From Pseudonectria foliicola (taxonomy: Eukaryota > Ascomycota > Sordariomycetes > Hypocreales > Nectriaceae), in NCBI GenBank assembly GCA_003693505.1, contig QUZD01000031.1, forward strand, positions 257,322 to 321,321: DNA of 64,000 bases, written 5' to 3'. The position numbers and the translations under genes are program-made. The notes below the pieces were generated by a model. The model had not been told where the DNA came from and searched no databases. It saw only the letters and a list, made by a program, of their open reading frames with translations. This document shows positions 1 through 11,179 of the stretch, one piece after another. Numbering within the stretch: the first letter of the stretch is position 1; each line of letters begins with the position of its first letter.

Positions 1-921
1 ACCATCTGCCCCGTCACTGAGGTCCGAACCCACGTCCCCACTGCTCCTGCTGAGAAGCCCACTGCTCCTGCTGAGAAGCCCACTGCTCCTGCTGAGAAGC
101 CCACTGCTCCTGCTGAGAAGCCTTCTGGCACCAAGCCAATTGCTTCGTCTGGCACCTCGCCCAAGACTCCCAAGGAGACTCTTCCTTGCCCAAGCGTTGT
201 CCCCAGCTGTCTGAACACCTTCCTCCACCTTGTTGAGCAGTGCAAAGACAACACTGACTCTGCCTGCTACTGCCCCTCCAAGGACTTTGTTGACAACGTC
301 TTCAAGTGCCTGTACGCCCACGGCGAGTCTGACGATGTTGTCTCGGAGGCTGTTTCCTTCTTCCAGGGCATCTGCGCCCCCTTCGTTGAGAAGAACCCCG
401 GCATTGCCACTGGCGCTGACCAGGTCACCTCCATCATCACCGTCACTGGCACTCCCACTGTCACCTCTGCTCACTACACCACCGTCGTCGTTGAGAAGAC
501 TGTCACTGAGCCTTGCGTCACTGAGGGTACCACCATCCAGGGCAGCAGCACTGTTCGCACCATCTCCACCGAGATGACTGTTCCCCAGATCAAGTTCTCC
601 ACTGCTCCCTCCGGTGGCGTCGCCATTGTCCCTCCCACTGCTCCCGCCACGGCCCCCCACACTGGCGAGACTGCCAAGCCCGGTGTCCCTAGCGCTCCTG
701 GTGTCCCTGGTGCTCCTGGTGCCCCTAGCGCTCCTGGTGCTCCTGGTGCCCCTGGTGCTCCCGATGTCCCCGCGACCCTCATTACCAGCATGCCCGCTAC
801 CGGCACTGGCGGCGTTTACCCCGTTCCCACCACCCCCGGTGCTATCCCCGTCACCGGCGGTGCTGGCCGTGTTGGCATGGGCTTCGCTGCTGTCATCGCC
901 GCTGTTGCCCTTGCCCTGTAA
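1..921 (+). CDS. GPI-anchored CFEM adhesin, Mad1-like (5' truncated by window edge)
   Basis: The reading frame is open from base 1 to the TAA at 919-921, so only the C-terminal 306 residues are present. In order they show four perfect TAPAEKP-type heptapeptide repeats (37-120), a CFEM-like cysteine domain (first Cys at 187-189, last at 373-375, with the typical DSACYC core), a Thr/Val-rich stretch, a collagen-like run of GAP/GVP/SAP triplets (about 685-765), and a C-terminal hydrophobic tail (GMGFAAVIAAVALAL) expected of a GPI-anchor signal. The protein would be secreted and tethered to membrane or cell wall. The order of Pro/Thr repeats, CFEM domain and GPI tail matches the Mad1 adhesin type of Metarhizium; that assignment is inference. 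Only seven CFEM cysteines are visible where eight are usual: the Cys normally 3-5 residues after the sixth is absent. No intron is seen here. Confidence 0.8.
   Translation, partial: TICPVTEVRTHVPTAPAEKPTAPAEKPTAPAEKPTAPAEKPSGTKPIASSGTSPKTPKETLPCPSVVPSCLNTFLHLVEQCKDNTDSACYCPSKDFVDNVFKCLYAHGESDDVVSEAVSFFQGICAPFVEKNPGIATGADQVTSIITVTGTPTVTSAHYTTVVVEKTVTEPCVTEGTTIQGSSTVRTISTEMTVPQIKFSTAPSGGVAIVPPTAPATAPHTGETAKPGVPSAPGVPGAPGAPSAPGAPGAPGAPDVPATLITSMPATGTGGVYPVPTTPGAIPVTGGAGRVGMGFAAVIAAVALAL
37..120 (+). repeat. 21-bp coding minisatellite, 4 perfect copies
   Basis: Four identical 21-base units run head to tail at 37-57, 58-78, 79-99 and 100-120. Each encodes the heptapeptide P-T-A-P-A-E-K. The unit is a multiple of three, so copy-number change keeps the adhesin frame. 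A fifth partial unit (P-S-G) follows. The number of copies upstream of the window is unknown. Confidence 0.95.
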
Positions 922-1738
922 GGGTCTGATGTGCACTACGCACCGTTTGTTTCCTATTTGTTTTTAGATCAAGGTCTTGCTCATATTTGAGGCGGTGTAT
1001 ATTGTATCTGTACATTACCGCGCTCTGAGGTGGCTGATGCTTCCAAGGGGGAGGTCAGGACTCCAACACATATCTTTCTTACGATCCTTACGAAAAAGAT
1101 GCATTGGTGGACCGACGGGAATTCTCCGAATTCTTCTTTGAGGGAGCAAGCAACAAAAAAGAGCTACAAGTGGAGGTTCACCGGCCTTGCCCAATGCATA
1201 GAGAGGCATTGTATACCCGCTGGCTGGTGTTGTAATACTAATAGGTACTCATCGATTTTTTGTTATTTAAATCCCTACCACGTGCTCGATCCCTTTGTTC
1301 CCGATTTGCGAGTTAACTGTGTTCGATGATGCTCTGTAGCCTTGAGGCGATGAAGTGACCAGGTAAAGGCTTGTCCTTTTGAGACCACTGTTATAAAGTT
1401 CCGCAAGACGTAAACGCTTTGATACGAATAGCCTTTGGGAGGTAGGCAAGGTTGCTATTGTCCTGATAGTTGGAGCAAGATGAGTCGATTGCGACGAGAT
1501 ATAGACAACCATTTCATACCCTCCATTTTCTCGGAACGGTAGATCCAAAAATGGCATTGTTCCGTGTTACCTATATCCAATGATGTATTGAGAAAATGCA
1601 AACGGGCTCCTGTAGCTATGGAATCTTGCGCGAACCTGGCGCTGTATGTCTGGTTCTGATATATACAGGGGGCAGATGAGCAGCACAACGCAGCACTAGC
1701 TTGTTGCGAATCCCCAATGCTCCAAGGGTACCCCGGCT
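922..1738. other. Intergenic, convergent 3' ends
   Basis: This lies between the stop of the adhesin and the stop of the acyl-CoA ligase on the opposite strand, so it holds two 3' untranslated regions. Short open frames on both strands lack homology I recognise, good starts or introns. No gene is supported. Confidence 0.6.
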
Positions 1739-3968
1739 CTATAGCTTCGCGCCCTTCTCCTTCCTGGCCTGCTTCTCCTTTTCACGCAGGACTCTCCTGA
1801 GGATCTTGCCGCTGGGGCTCTTGGGGATCTCCTCGATGAACTCGATACCGCCCTTGAGCCACTTGTGGCGGGCCTTGTGTTCCTGGACGTGAGCGTTGAT
1901 ACTCTTGATGATCTCCTCGTCGGACTTTCCAGAAGCCGCGGGGTCCTTGACCACAAAGGCCTTGGGGACTTCGCCAGCCGCGGGGTCGGGTACTTGAATA
2001 ACGGCGCAGTCAGAGACGAAGGGGTGGGCAAGGAGGTGAGCCTCGAGTTCTGCCGGAGCAACTTGGTGGCCCTGGAGTGTGTGTGAGCGCGTTGATCTCA
2101 ACATGGCCCAGCATGACTGGCAGAGATGAACTGGGAGAAAACGTACCTTGACCTTGATGAGCTCCTTGATGCGGTCAACAACGACAAAGTGCTCAGCCCC
2201 GGAGGGTCCCTTGCGAACAATGACCTCGTCGCCGGTCTTGATCCACCGGCCATCGTGGTCGTAGATGAAGGTCTCGGCGTTGGCCTTTTCGTTGTTGAGG
2301 TAGCCAAGGACCACGGAAGGGCCTTGGACGAGGAGCTCGCCGGGCGAGTTGTGCTCGGTGACCTCGCGGCCCTCGGCGTTGATGATCTTGACCTTGAGGC
2401 CTGGGAGGAGGGAACCGGAGGAGCCATTGGAGATGTCGGTCTCGCTGGTGGAGACGACGACGGGGGAGGTTTCGGTCATGCCTGGGTTGTAGTGTGTTAG
2501 TGGAAGAGAGCCCATTGGGGAGTAGAGAACGGTAAGGAGGAAGCGTACCATAGCCCTGACACACGTGCCACTTGGGGAAGATTTTGAGCAGGTCCTCAAT
2601 GGTTTCGGAACCACAGGGGGCAGCACCGCTGTAGGCGACGCGGACGGAGGAGAGGTCGTAGCGGGCGCACAGCTCGCGGTTGGAGATGAGCTGGATGAGG
2701 ATGGGGGGCACGACGTGCATCTGCTCGATGCGGTAGCGGTGGATGGAGGCGAGGAGGGTCTTGAGCTCAAACTTGGGGAGGATGACGACCTCGTCGCCGG
2801 CGAAGAGGGCGGTGTGGGCGACGGGGACAAGGCCGTAGATGTGGCTAAAGGGCAGCAGGCCGAGCATGACCTGGGTGACGACGTTGAACTTGTCGCGAGC
2901 GGTCTTGTTGTAGGTGGCGATTTGGAGGACGTTGGAGATGACGTTGTGGTGGGAGATCATGACGGCTTTCTATGGGTTGTATTAGTGAGTGAATGGGAGG
3001 GTGGGTGGGTGAGTGGGTGGATGGATGAATTGGAGCAAAAAGGGGTATACTCACAGGAAGACCAGAGGTGCCGCTGGAGAAGCAGAGATAGGCGACCTGG
3101 CGGGCGCCCTGGCCCTTGACGAAGCGCAGAGGCGGCAGCTCCGGCAGGTTGGCGCCGTCGGCGATGAGGTCGTCGACGGTGCGGAAGGGGGCCTTGGTCT
3201 CGGCCTCGGCGCCGCCGGGGACGGGCAGGAGGAAGATGCGGTCGCGGGGGATGCCGACGGCGTCGGCGGCGGAGAGGGCGGTCTCGAGGAGCGGGAGGCA
3301 GGTGAAGAGGGCGCTGGCGCCGGCGGCGCGGAGCTGGTGCTCGAGCTCCGGAGGGGAGTAGGCGGCCGAGGCCGGGGTGACGATGGCGGAGAGGCGGTGG
3401 ACGGCGTGCGTGGCGGGGATGTAGTCGATCTGGGGCGTGTTAGTGAGCTGGAGAGAGAGAGAGAGAGAGAGGAGAAGAAGTGAATAATTGGGAGAGAGAG
3501 AGTAAAGGCTTACCGTGTTGACGGAAAAGATGCCGACGACTCGATCCCACTCGGTGCCGTCGGTCAAGTCAAAGGACAACGTCTTGGCCAGGGCGCGGGC
3601 GAGAAAGTCGACGCGCTTGAGCACCTCGGGCGCCGAGTACGTCTTGCCGGTGAGGCCGCAGGTAAAGGGATTGCGACAGGAAGCGGCGGGAACGCCGTTG
3701 CGGGCCATGAATTCGGGGAGCGGGATGGAGTCGGGGGGATCTTGTTGGCGGTGTTAGCATGTTGGGCTTGAGGATGAGCATGAGCTTGAGCATGAGCATG
3801 AGCATGAGCATGAGCATGAGCATGAGCATGAGCATGAGCATGAGCATGAGCATGAGCATGAGCATGAGCTTGAGCTTGGAGCGTGCTGTATCATCTGGCA
3901 AAAGAGAGGGGAGTTGTTGCCGTACCAAAGGGTAGCTGAGGCACCCATTGCGGAGGAGTAAAGACCAT
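1739..3968 (-). CDS. 4-coumarate-CoA ligase-like acyl-CoA synthetase, peroxisomal
   Basis: Six exons on the minus strand: 3968-3926, 3740-3514, 3429-3055, 2969-2549, 2481-2147, 2071-1739; they join in frame to 577 residues. ANL-superfamily adenylate-forming enzyme that activates a carboxylic acid with ATP and transfers it to CoA. Visible motifs: the P-loop-like FSSGTSGLPKAVMISHHN spanning the exon 3/4 junction, GYGMTE across the exon 4/5 junction, KTGDEV, the hinge region RIKELIKVKGHQVAPAELEAHL-type motif split by the last intron, and the catalytic lysine in PKSPSGKILRR. The protein ends in AKL, a PTS1 peroxisomal targeting signal, so it probably acts in the peroxisome. The start MVFTPPQWVPQLPF was chosen because exon 1 splices in frame (G|AT = Asp) to the conserved DPPDSIP segment. 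Substrate (aryl or fatty acid) cannot be read from the sequence. Confidence 0.9.
3788..3865. repeat. Hexanucleotide microsatellite (gagcat)13 in intron 1 of the ligase gene
   Basis: Thirteen perfect tandem copies of gagcat, with degenerate gagctt copies on both sides (about 3774-3877). The tract lies inside the first intron (3741-3925), which at 185 nt is more than twice as long as the other four introns of this gene (67-85 nt). On the sense strand the repeat reads ATGCTC. Confidence 0.9.
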
Positions 3969-6056
3969 GGCTGCGGGTGTTGCTGTGTGTTGCTTCCTAC
4001 TGTCAATGGGTGAATCTCACGATGCGACGCTGGGAGAGGTGAGTGAAGGATGGGCGAAGCAAGAGCAAGAGGAAGAGCAAGAGGAAGAGGAAGAGGAAAA
4101 GCAAGAGGAAGAGGAAGAGGAAGAGGAAGAGGAAGAGGAGCAGTAGATGACTAGCTAGAACAGAGCACGCGCCGGGGAGCCCATCTTCTTTTTGTGACCC
4201 CTGCACCCGAAACCATGCGAATACATAGTCTACATAGTCTACATAGTCTAGTCTACATGGCCCAGACTGCACCCGTAGAATGGAGGGATGGGATGGGATG
4301 GATCATGGATGGCATGCCATGCCATGCAATGGCAGCCAACCTCGGCCCCCCCTCAGATGGCCGATGCAAGGTTCCGCGCTCTCGAGCTGCCTTATTCCGC
4401 GCTGGGCCCCTCTTATCTCTCCTCCCTTTGCCTATCCTCGTGCTCCGTCTCTCCTCCGTCTCTCCTCGGCCTCTCCTCCACCTCTCCTCCGCCTCCTCCC
4501 CCTTGCGGGCTTGCGGGCTTGCGGGCCTGCGGGCTTGCGTCGCTACCATCGTCATTTCCCTTCGCACTAGCATCGGGGGCGCACCCAATAAACCCGGGGT
4601 AGATGATGGAGCGCTGCCGCTAACGTTGGACGTTACTGTAGACAGGCGACAACTTGGTCACGTTGGCGCGTTCCCCACACTCTCCGCATTTTCGGCTCCC
4701 CCTCTCTCCACACACTCCTTCTCTCCCACTCCTTCTCTCCCACTCCAACACACACACACACCAAATACGCATCTCGGCCGTAATGGGGCTTAGCTTTGTC
4801 GCTTCTCGCCCCAACCGAGGCTTTCTGCTTTGGGCGGGAGGGCTGGCTGGCTGGCTGGCTGGCTGCCGAGCAAGGTATTCTATCTCCAGCGTTCAGGGCT
4901 TAGGAGTATGCATGTACCTATTCTGCTCGGCGTACTGCGGACCTGCTGTAGCCAACAGCTGCATTCTCCATCAATCACTGCGACATCGCTCGCCGCTGCG
5001 AGTGTAGATCCGGCGACGGCTCCCTCGGTCGCATTGCGTCACCCTCCTTGCGGCTGCTAGATGGCGAACCCATAATCTATTGTACACACATCCGCCGTCA
5101 ACAACGGAGCCGCGTACACTCGGTACATCCGGCTGCACGCTGCAGACGGCATGTCGATCCATCTGGGTCAGGAATTGGCTGCGTCTCCATTGGACACTAT
5201 GCGACGGGCCTCGGCAAGTGGAGCGATGCGGACTATGTAGTCTACATTACAACAGCACATACTGTGGTATGTATATATGTACAGTACGGAGTATGTACTG
5301 CAGTTCCCACCGAGAAGCAAATCGAGTCAGTCGGCCTGGCGATTGCCGTTTCATTCCCTCAATTGCGTACGGACCATTGCACATGCGGACCTGGCCACGG
5401 CACCCATTGCGTCTCCTTCTTTGCCGTCTTCTGTCGATGCTGCTTGTCTCAGGTTCCTGTCCTGTCAGCGACAATCTCGGGTAGCCTCATGTTTCAGTGC
5501 TGACGAGCTGACGGATCGGGATGAGCTTAATTTGACATGCTGCGAATAAGTAGGTTGCCAGTTTGCAGGCAATTGGCCAAATATTCGCCTACTGACAGTA
5601 ACTACTGTACTTGCTCACCCAGAATATCGACTGGAAGACGGCGGATGGATCAGTGCGAGCCAGCAGTCCAGCGGCTGTCCTCGGATCCACTGCGTTAGAC
5701 CAGAAGCCCGAAAGGCCGACGACGGGCGTCATTATGGAGCAGCCTACCGAGTTTTGTTGGAGAAGCACCGTCGGGAGGTGGACTCCGAGGAGCGCAAACG
5801 TTCAGTTCAGTGTCAATCAACCGCTTGTGCCAACTCGTATCAATCGACGTGGGACATGGACATCAATTCCACGAGGCTCCGCCAAGCCGGCCTCTATGGA
5901 GTGTCGACTTTTTGGGTTGTGCATACGGCATGTTGACTCTGGGCATGGATCGACTCTAATATCTGATAACTCATCTACCCAACGACACAACAGATAATAT
6001 TACAGACAGCGTTCTATACCAATGAAAAGCCCGACCAGTATCGTCATCGCATCACA
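3969..6056. other. Intergenic, promoter side of the ligase gene, rich in simple repeats
   Basis: About 2.1 kb with no supportable gene. It holds a purine tract of gaggaa/gcaaga units at about 4055-4141 just upstream of the ligase start, a CT-rich stretch at 4400-4500, a ggct tetranucleotide run (six copies, 4841-4864) and a tacagtacggagta-type palindromic motif near 5280. Several open frames of 90-150 codons overlap on both strands, but none has recognisable domains or splice structure. The 3' UTR of the aspartic protease occupies its right edge. Confidence 0.55.
4841..4864. repeat. Tetranucleotide microsatellite (ggct)6
   Basis: Six perfect ggct copies in intergenic DNA upstream of the ligase gene. 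Confidence 0.9.
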
Positions 6057-7863
6057 TTACAGCAAGTTGCAGCCCAGGACAAAGGCTCCGACAAGGCCGA
6101 ACACCCAGCTCAAGGCTCGCTGGTGCTGAGCGGCCGAATCCTTGTCATCCTTTTTGCCTTTGTCGTCCTTGTCACCACCTTTGCCCTTGCCCTTGCCGTC
6201 GCCGTTGCCCCCGCCCGTCGCCGTCGCGGTGGATCGCAGCGGGCTGAGAGTGTGCGTCCTCACCTGGCCCTTTGAGCAGCTCTCCGCACGGCGAGGGCAG
6301 GCCGTGACGGTGTAGGCTTCCGTGTAGGCTGACGTGGCGGCCTGATGAGAGGTGACGGTCTTGGAGGGGGCCTAGAGAGACGCTGTTAGCAAAGATGAAA
6401 CGGAGATGAAACGGGCATTGAACGGGAAACGAGGAACTTACTTCAGTCATACGAAGCCCCTTTACGTCGCTCTCCTGGCACCGACCCTTCACGCCGTGGA
6501 CGGGATCTCGGCCCTTGCCGGCGGCGACAATGTCAGGGCTACCGCAGTTGGCCGCCTGCGCCATGTGCACCTTTTCGTTATCCCAGTCAAAGACAAAGTA
6601 GCCGGCGCGCATGACTGAGAGGCCCAGGATCTGCCGTTCCGTGGTGATGCGCATGCCGACCGCGCACAAACCGTTGGCACCCTGATCGGTGATGAAATCC
6701 CGGAAGGGTACGCGGATCGTCGAGTCCCCAAACGAGAAGTCGACGCTGCCGGACTGGTTGCGCATGGCGCACGGCACGAAGAACTGGCCCTGATCGTCCG
6801 CGTATGCCCCGAGCGCCATCAAGATCGGTACCGCGGTGGAGTTGTACAGGCTCGTGAGTGTCGAGCCCGTGTCGAGAACCACATTGGTGTTGTTGACGCC
6901 ACGGATCTCAGACTGCTGCTTGTCGCCATTCTGGATTACAGCAGTCTTGTTGAGGCGCACAGCATATTGGTACCCGCCAGTAGTGTCGCGGATAATATCG
7001 TGCGAGCTGAGGGCGCCGATGAACCTGTTGCGGTCGAGGCCGCCGAAGATAATGGCGCCATGGTCGGCGTCAGTGTCTTGCAGGTCGACGGAAAAGATTC
7101 GGCCGGGCGTGAGCCCCCGCTCGGCGATGGAGTTAACCAAGAGTTTCTCGGGGCGTGTGTGCTTGAAACCGGTGTCCGGGCTCGGGCCGAGGCCGAGGAT
7201 GCCCTCGGATTGGGCTTTGGTCTTGACGGCGACGCCAAATGTATGATTCTTGACCACGGTGGCGCCAATGTGCAGATCATCGCCAACGAAGATGAACTCG
7301 GACGTCGATAGCGTCTTTGGGTCCGAGGGCTCGCCGTACAGGATTGTCTCGGCGCCAAGGGGACCGGCGGGCGGCGTCGTCGACTTGGCCGGGTCATAAC
7401 GGCCCTTGCTCTTACAGGTTGCTATGTCATCACTATCCCCCGCTCTGCTGCAGTCGGGGTCAACCCAGATCTCGGGGGAGCCGGTGTCGACGAGAAGGGT
7501 GACGTTTTGAGGCGGGTTTCCGAATCCGACTGCGAGGTGTCAGTGGCCTGACGCTGGTGCTGATGCGGATGTGAACGCGGATGCTGAGAAGATGCTCAAG
7601 CATCCTGGTCCGACACCATGCTCACACACATCTCGATGGAAGTACTCACTTGTCATCTCATATAGAATGTCCTTATTCTTCAGTTCTGTCGAAAAGGCCC
7701 CCTCGGCACGCGTCACCTTGTTGTTACGCGTTTGCCTGGTGTGCTTCACCGGCACGGAGAGGAAACCGTCGCCAGCAGTGGCCCCAGGAAAGCTGACAGC
7801 ATCAGCAAATCCACTCGCGAGCAGCGTCAGCGCTGCAGCGCCTTGAACCGTTGTGTAACGCAT
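6057..7863 (-). CDS. Pepsin-like aspartic protease, secreted, GPI-anchored (yapsin/Opsb-like)
   Basis: Three exons, 7863-7650, 7529-6442 and 6371-6057, join in frame to 538 residues. An N-terminal signal peptide (about residues 1-22, MRYTTVQGAAALTLLASGFA) is followed by a short propeptide with dibasic-like sites. The first catalytic motif is LLVDTGSPEIWVD, the second VVLDTGSTLTSLY, giving the two Asp residues of family A1. Several N-glycosylation sequons (NVT, NKT, NNT) are present. After the catalytic region come a Ser/Thr stretch, a Gly/Lys/Asp-rich low-complexity linker and a terminal hydrophobic segment (WVFGLVGAFVLGCNLL) fitting a GPI signal. It probably cleaves wall or membrane proteins at the cell surface. 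The intron-1 donor GTGAGT and acceptor GCAG restore the conserved MTIGFGNPPQ segment. Confidence 0.92.
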
Positions 7864-9327
7864 AGTTGAGTCGTCGAGGAGAGAATCCAGCTAGCAAGCA
7901 AGGGCGTTTACGATGGCGGTGATGGCTCTCTACAATGGACGGCAAGGTCAAGGACAAGGACGGGCGCTCTGCCGCCTTTAAAGCACCGTCTACAAGCCTC
8001 CATGTGCTTGATTCATAGTACAGTGGCAAGGCAGCTAGCTGCTTGGGCCAAATTTGGCCATCCCATCGTTCCATCCCGGGTGGACTAGAGCAAGATGGTG
8101 CCGTCGATGAGGCTCCGGTCCGGAGAGTCGGTACAGAGGTTGCCTAGCGTTGGAAGGTTGACGTCAGTCTCGCCCGTCGTCTCTGGATCCAGACATCGTC
8201 TAGTCTACCATGTAGATGATGCCGGCAACGGTTGTGCTGGCATGGGAGATGCGGAAGACAGCACGGAGAGTCGCGATCGCGATACATGCACGCAAGCAGG
8301 CAGTAGAGACGGCATCCACATTCCATCACATCTCGAAACCCGAGCCCTTGGAAACCCTAGCGGCGTTTGACAATGCTTTGCTTGCCTGTCAAATCCTGCC
8401 AAATCCTGCCGGGCCTGCTCCAACTGTCCCGCCGCCCTTGGCCGCCCTTGGGGGGGCGATCGGCCTTCCACAGCCGGATCCTCAAAGTCCGCCGGGGTTA
8501 GCCCGGCATTCCGGCACGCTCCGGGCTAGCATCGGCCGGCGGCGGCGGCGGCGGCGGCGGCGGGAACTTTGAAGCAAGGGAGAGAGTAGTTTTGCGAGAT
8601 TGTGGAATCGAGCATCGTGAAACTTTGCGAAGCATGGCTGTGCGGACTGGCCATGACGAAATGGCCGGTTTGAGACTCGGAGACGATCGCCATGTCGACG
8701 TTGACTCTACAGCCATCTTGCTGTGCTGCGGAATGCTGCATACCCTTTCGGCGCATGCAGCCAGAACAATACACGTGGAGTGGGACCATCCGACGATGTC
8801 TCACAGGCACGACAGCGACTTGGGTCTTGGACATGGCAGATGCTACCTGCTCGGGCACTACCGCCTAGGCCATTTGCATGCTAGATGGTAAGCATTGCTG
8901 TGTGCTAATGGCTATGGCTGTAATGCAGGTTCGCTGGAAACTTTGTTTTGGCATGGAAGACTTTGAAACTTCGAAATATGCCCTCCAATATTTGCGCACC
9001 GCCTCATCCATGGCTCAGCGCCACTCTGCCGTGTCAGCCTCCACTTCCAAACCCTGCTGCCAAGTCGTCCCAATCCTCCAACAACCGCAGCAGTCCATCT
9101 CAGCAAACATTTCAGTCCTAGACGTTAGACGTAGCATTGCGCACTTCACAATCTTTACTTGGGGAGCCAAACATGGCCCCTTGATAAGCAGACATGATCC
9201 AGATTGTGTTTTCCGGAGACTAGACAGTGTACTCTAGGTGTCTCCCCTCCCAAACTGTACAGAGTGTGGTGTACATCATATCCCGCATAGCCTCGGTCTC
9301 TTACAGTAGTCGTACACCCACCAACCC
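7864..9327. other. Intergenic, protease promoter
   Basis: About 1.46 kb between the protease start and the ATP12 stop. It includes a CGG triplet run (nine copies, 8537-8563). Open frames on both strands are short, overlap one another and show no domain. I see no gene or RNA here. Confidence 0.55.
8537..8563. repeat. Triplet microsatellite (cgg)9
   Basis: Nine perfect cgg triplets in the protease promoter region, in noncoding DNA. Confidence 0.9.
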
Positions 9328-10516
9328 TTACGCACGCTTGCCCGTCCCCGAGACGAGCAGCACAACGCTTCCCATCTGGCGCCGGACGTCCTCCTTGTTG
9401 ACGTCATGCGTGTCCTCCACCTCTCCCCACTGGCCCGTCTGCCAGTCCACCTCAAGGCTCGTCGACCGCGCGGCCATCTCGACGCCGAACCGCTCCCCCG
9501 TGTTGAGCGCGCCCTTGCCCACGGAGCCCTCGCTCCACTCCGTCACGAGGCGCGCCGCCGCCAGGAGACTCTTGCCGGCCAGCACCGCGCGCTCGAGCCC
9601 GGTCAGCTCCCATGCGTCCAGACCCGTCACCCAGCCCTGCACAATCTCTCTCACGCCTGGGTCCTGCTTGCGTGGCATGATGGAGTTGCCGTCCAGCACC
9701 GGCTTGATGGTGATGCCAGGCCATACGTGCGTCGTCAAGAATCCCACAATGTCCTCTGCCGTGCGCTGCTGCACGTCCCGCAGCGACTCGCCCGCCGCGT
9801 TCCTCCTATCGTGCTCCTCGGCCTCCGGCGCCATGCACAAGATCGAGTCGGTGTCGAGGTACTTCATCACCACGGTCGCAATGGTCTCTCGGATCTTGGG
9901 CGAGGCAGACGCATCATCTTCGGCAATGTCCAGCGCACGGCAGGTGAGGCCCGTGAGAGGAATAAGGTGCTGGCGGGTAGCATCCCTGGCCGAGGACAGC
10001 TGATCCCATTCGAGGGCGAGGGCGGAAGCGAGATCGGGCTTTGACAGAGGGATCCGGACAATCTCCTTGGTGCTGGGGTGTCGTAGAGGTCGGCTATCGA
10101 GGAAGATTTGTAGAGCGCCTAGCAAGAAGCATTGCGTGAGCAAACGGACGTAGGCATGATCCCGAGACCGGCCGGTGAGCATTGTTGGGACCCTGCTTAC
10201 CATCTTTTTCCTGCACTGTTACGTCCTTCCAGAATCGCCTCTTTAGACCAGCACCGCCCTTGCCAGCCTGCGCATTGCGGATATCCTTTGCATTCTTGAG
10301 CATCTCGGCCTGGCGCCTCCGCCTCGCAACCCGCTGCATTGGGTCCTGGGCATTTGGCAGCGGCGGCTCCGGGGGCGGTCCCGTGCCGACACTGGGAGCC
10401 ACATTGGCGGGCTTCGCGACCGTCGAGTGTAGCGGCCGGGTAAAGGCGCGCGGCCGAAACTGTTGCGGTGCCAGCTGGGAGCCCAGCCGGGGCACCAATC
10501 GAGTCGCAGGCTTCAT
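9328..10516 (-). CDS. ATP12: ATP12 family mitochondrial F1-ATPase assembly chaperone
   Basis: Two exons, 10516-10201 and 10118-9328, join (G|GC) to 368 residues. ATP12 binds the F1 alpha subunit in the mitochondrial matrix and is needed to assemble the F1 sector of ATP synthase. The first about 45 residues are rich in Arg, Ser and Ala without acidic residues, as a mitochondrial presequence should be. The conserved family segment FLDSRPLRHPSTKEIVRIP and the following alpha-helical C-terminal part (EWDQL, WPGITIKPV-type, GLERAV) are clear. The acceptor CTAG at 10119-10122 puts VQEKDGALQIFLDS in frame. It shares a 663-bp divergent promoter with SEC21. Confidence 0.9.
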
Positions 10517-11179
10517 CGTTGCAGAGTTGGCCGGAAGATTGGTTGGATTTAGAAGACGTTGATGGACGGAAACTGGAGATGCAAAATTGGGGCCGAGCGA
10601 GAACCTCCGTAGTGGATTCTTCAGGGTCGAATGATGTCAAGCCAAAGAACGGACTTTCCGCTGCCAGATCCTCTTTGAATCGGCGAGCTTTTTGAGAGCT
10701 TCATTAAACACAGACGGTTGGAAAACATCAATGAGAGACTTCCCTTTCGTGCGACGAGCTCTGACTCTGCTAAAACATGAGCATGCCATTGGGCGCGATA
10801 CCTGTAGATACATGTGCGCGCATGAGGAGACTACAATACATAATGCTGAATAAGGCTATGAGCTCCGCGAAACCACAGCCAGCAAGGAATCCAAACAATA
10901 GATGGCAATATGCTTAAAAGCTGTTGAGCAAGTTTAGCACTGCAGACTGAAAGCGTTCAATATGAGACTTGATCACCAAAATGTAGCTGTACTCATGAGG
11001 ATTCCACCGCTGAGCCTCACCCAAAGTTGACACGCAGCGATTCTGATAAGACTCCCGATAAGATCACGTGATGGGACACCATCCCATCCCTGAGCGTTCC
11101 TGCGACGTGGTGATTCTACAGGACTGGCCCAACGCACCAAGTCCCTCCACCACAAACCTTCACGACCCAGCTGCCCAAC
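10517..11179. promoter_or_regulatory. Divergent promoter region between ATP12 and SEC21
   Basis: 663 bp separate the two start codons, which point away from each other, so both promoters lie here. No clear TATA box or coding frame was found. A CT/AC-rich stretch with caccaagtccctccaccac precedes the SEC21 ATG, as is common for constitutive fungal genes. Confidence 0.6.

Noticed and set aside
474..806. Minus-strand frame rich in GAP triplets (collagen-like)
   Set aside because: It is the antisense shadow of the Pro/Ala/Gly-rich part of the adhesin; repeat codons keep several frames open.
3788..3865. CRISPR-like regular repeat
   Set aside because: Contiguous six-base units without spacers in a eukaryotic intron; a microsatellite.
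3569..4006. Frame encoding long Leu-Met runs
   Set aside because: It is read through the hexanucleotide repeat of intron 1 of the ligase gene and is not in the frame of the enzyme.
5958..5966. Single ATCTGATAA (SreA-like) site
   Set aside because: One match is expected by chance in a window this size, and no gene start lies near it.
5611..5997. 128-codon plus-strand frame upstream of the protease 3' end
   Set aside because: No recognisable domain, no good start context, overlapped by another frame; likely chance.
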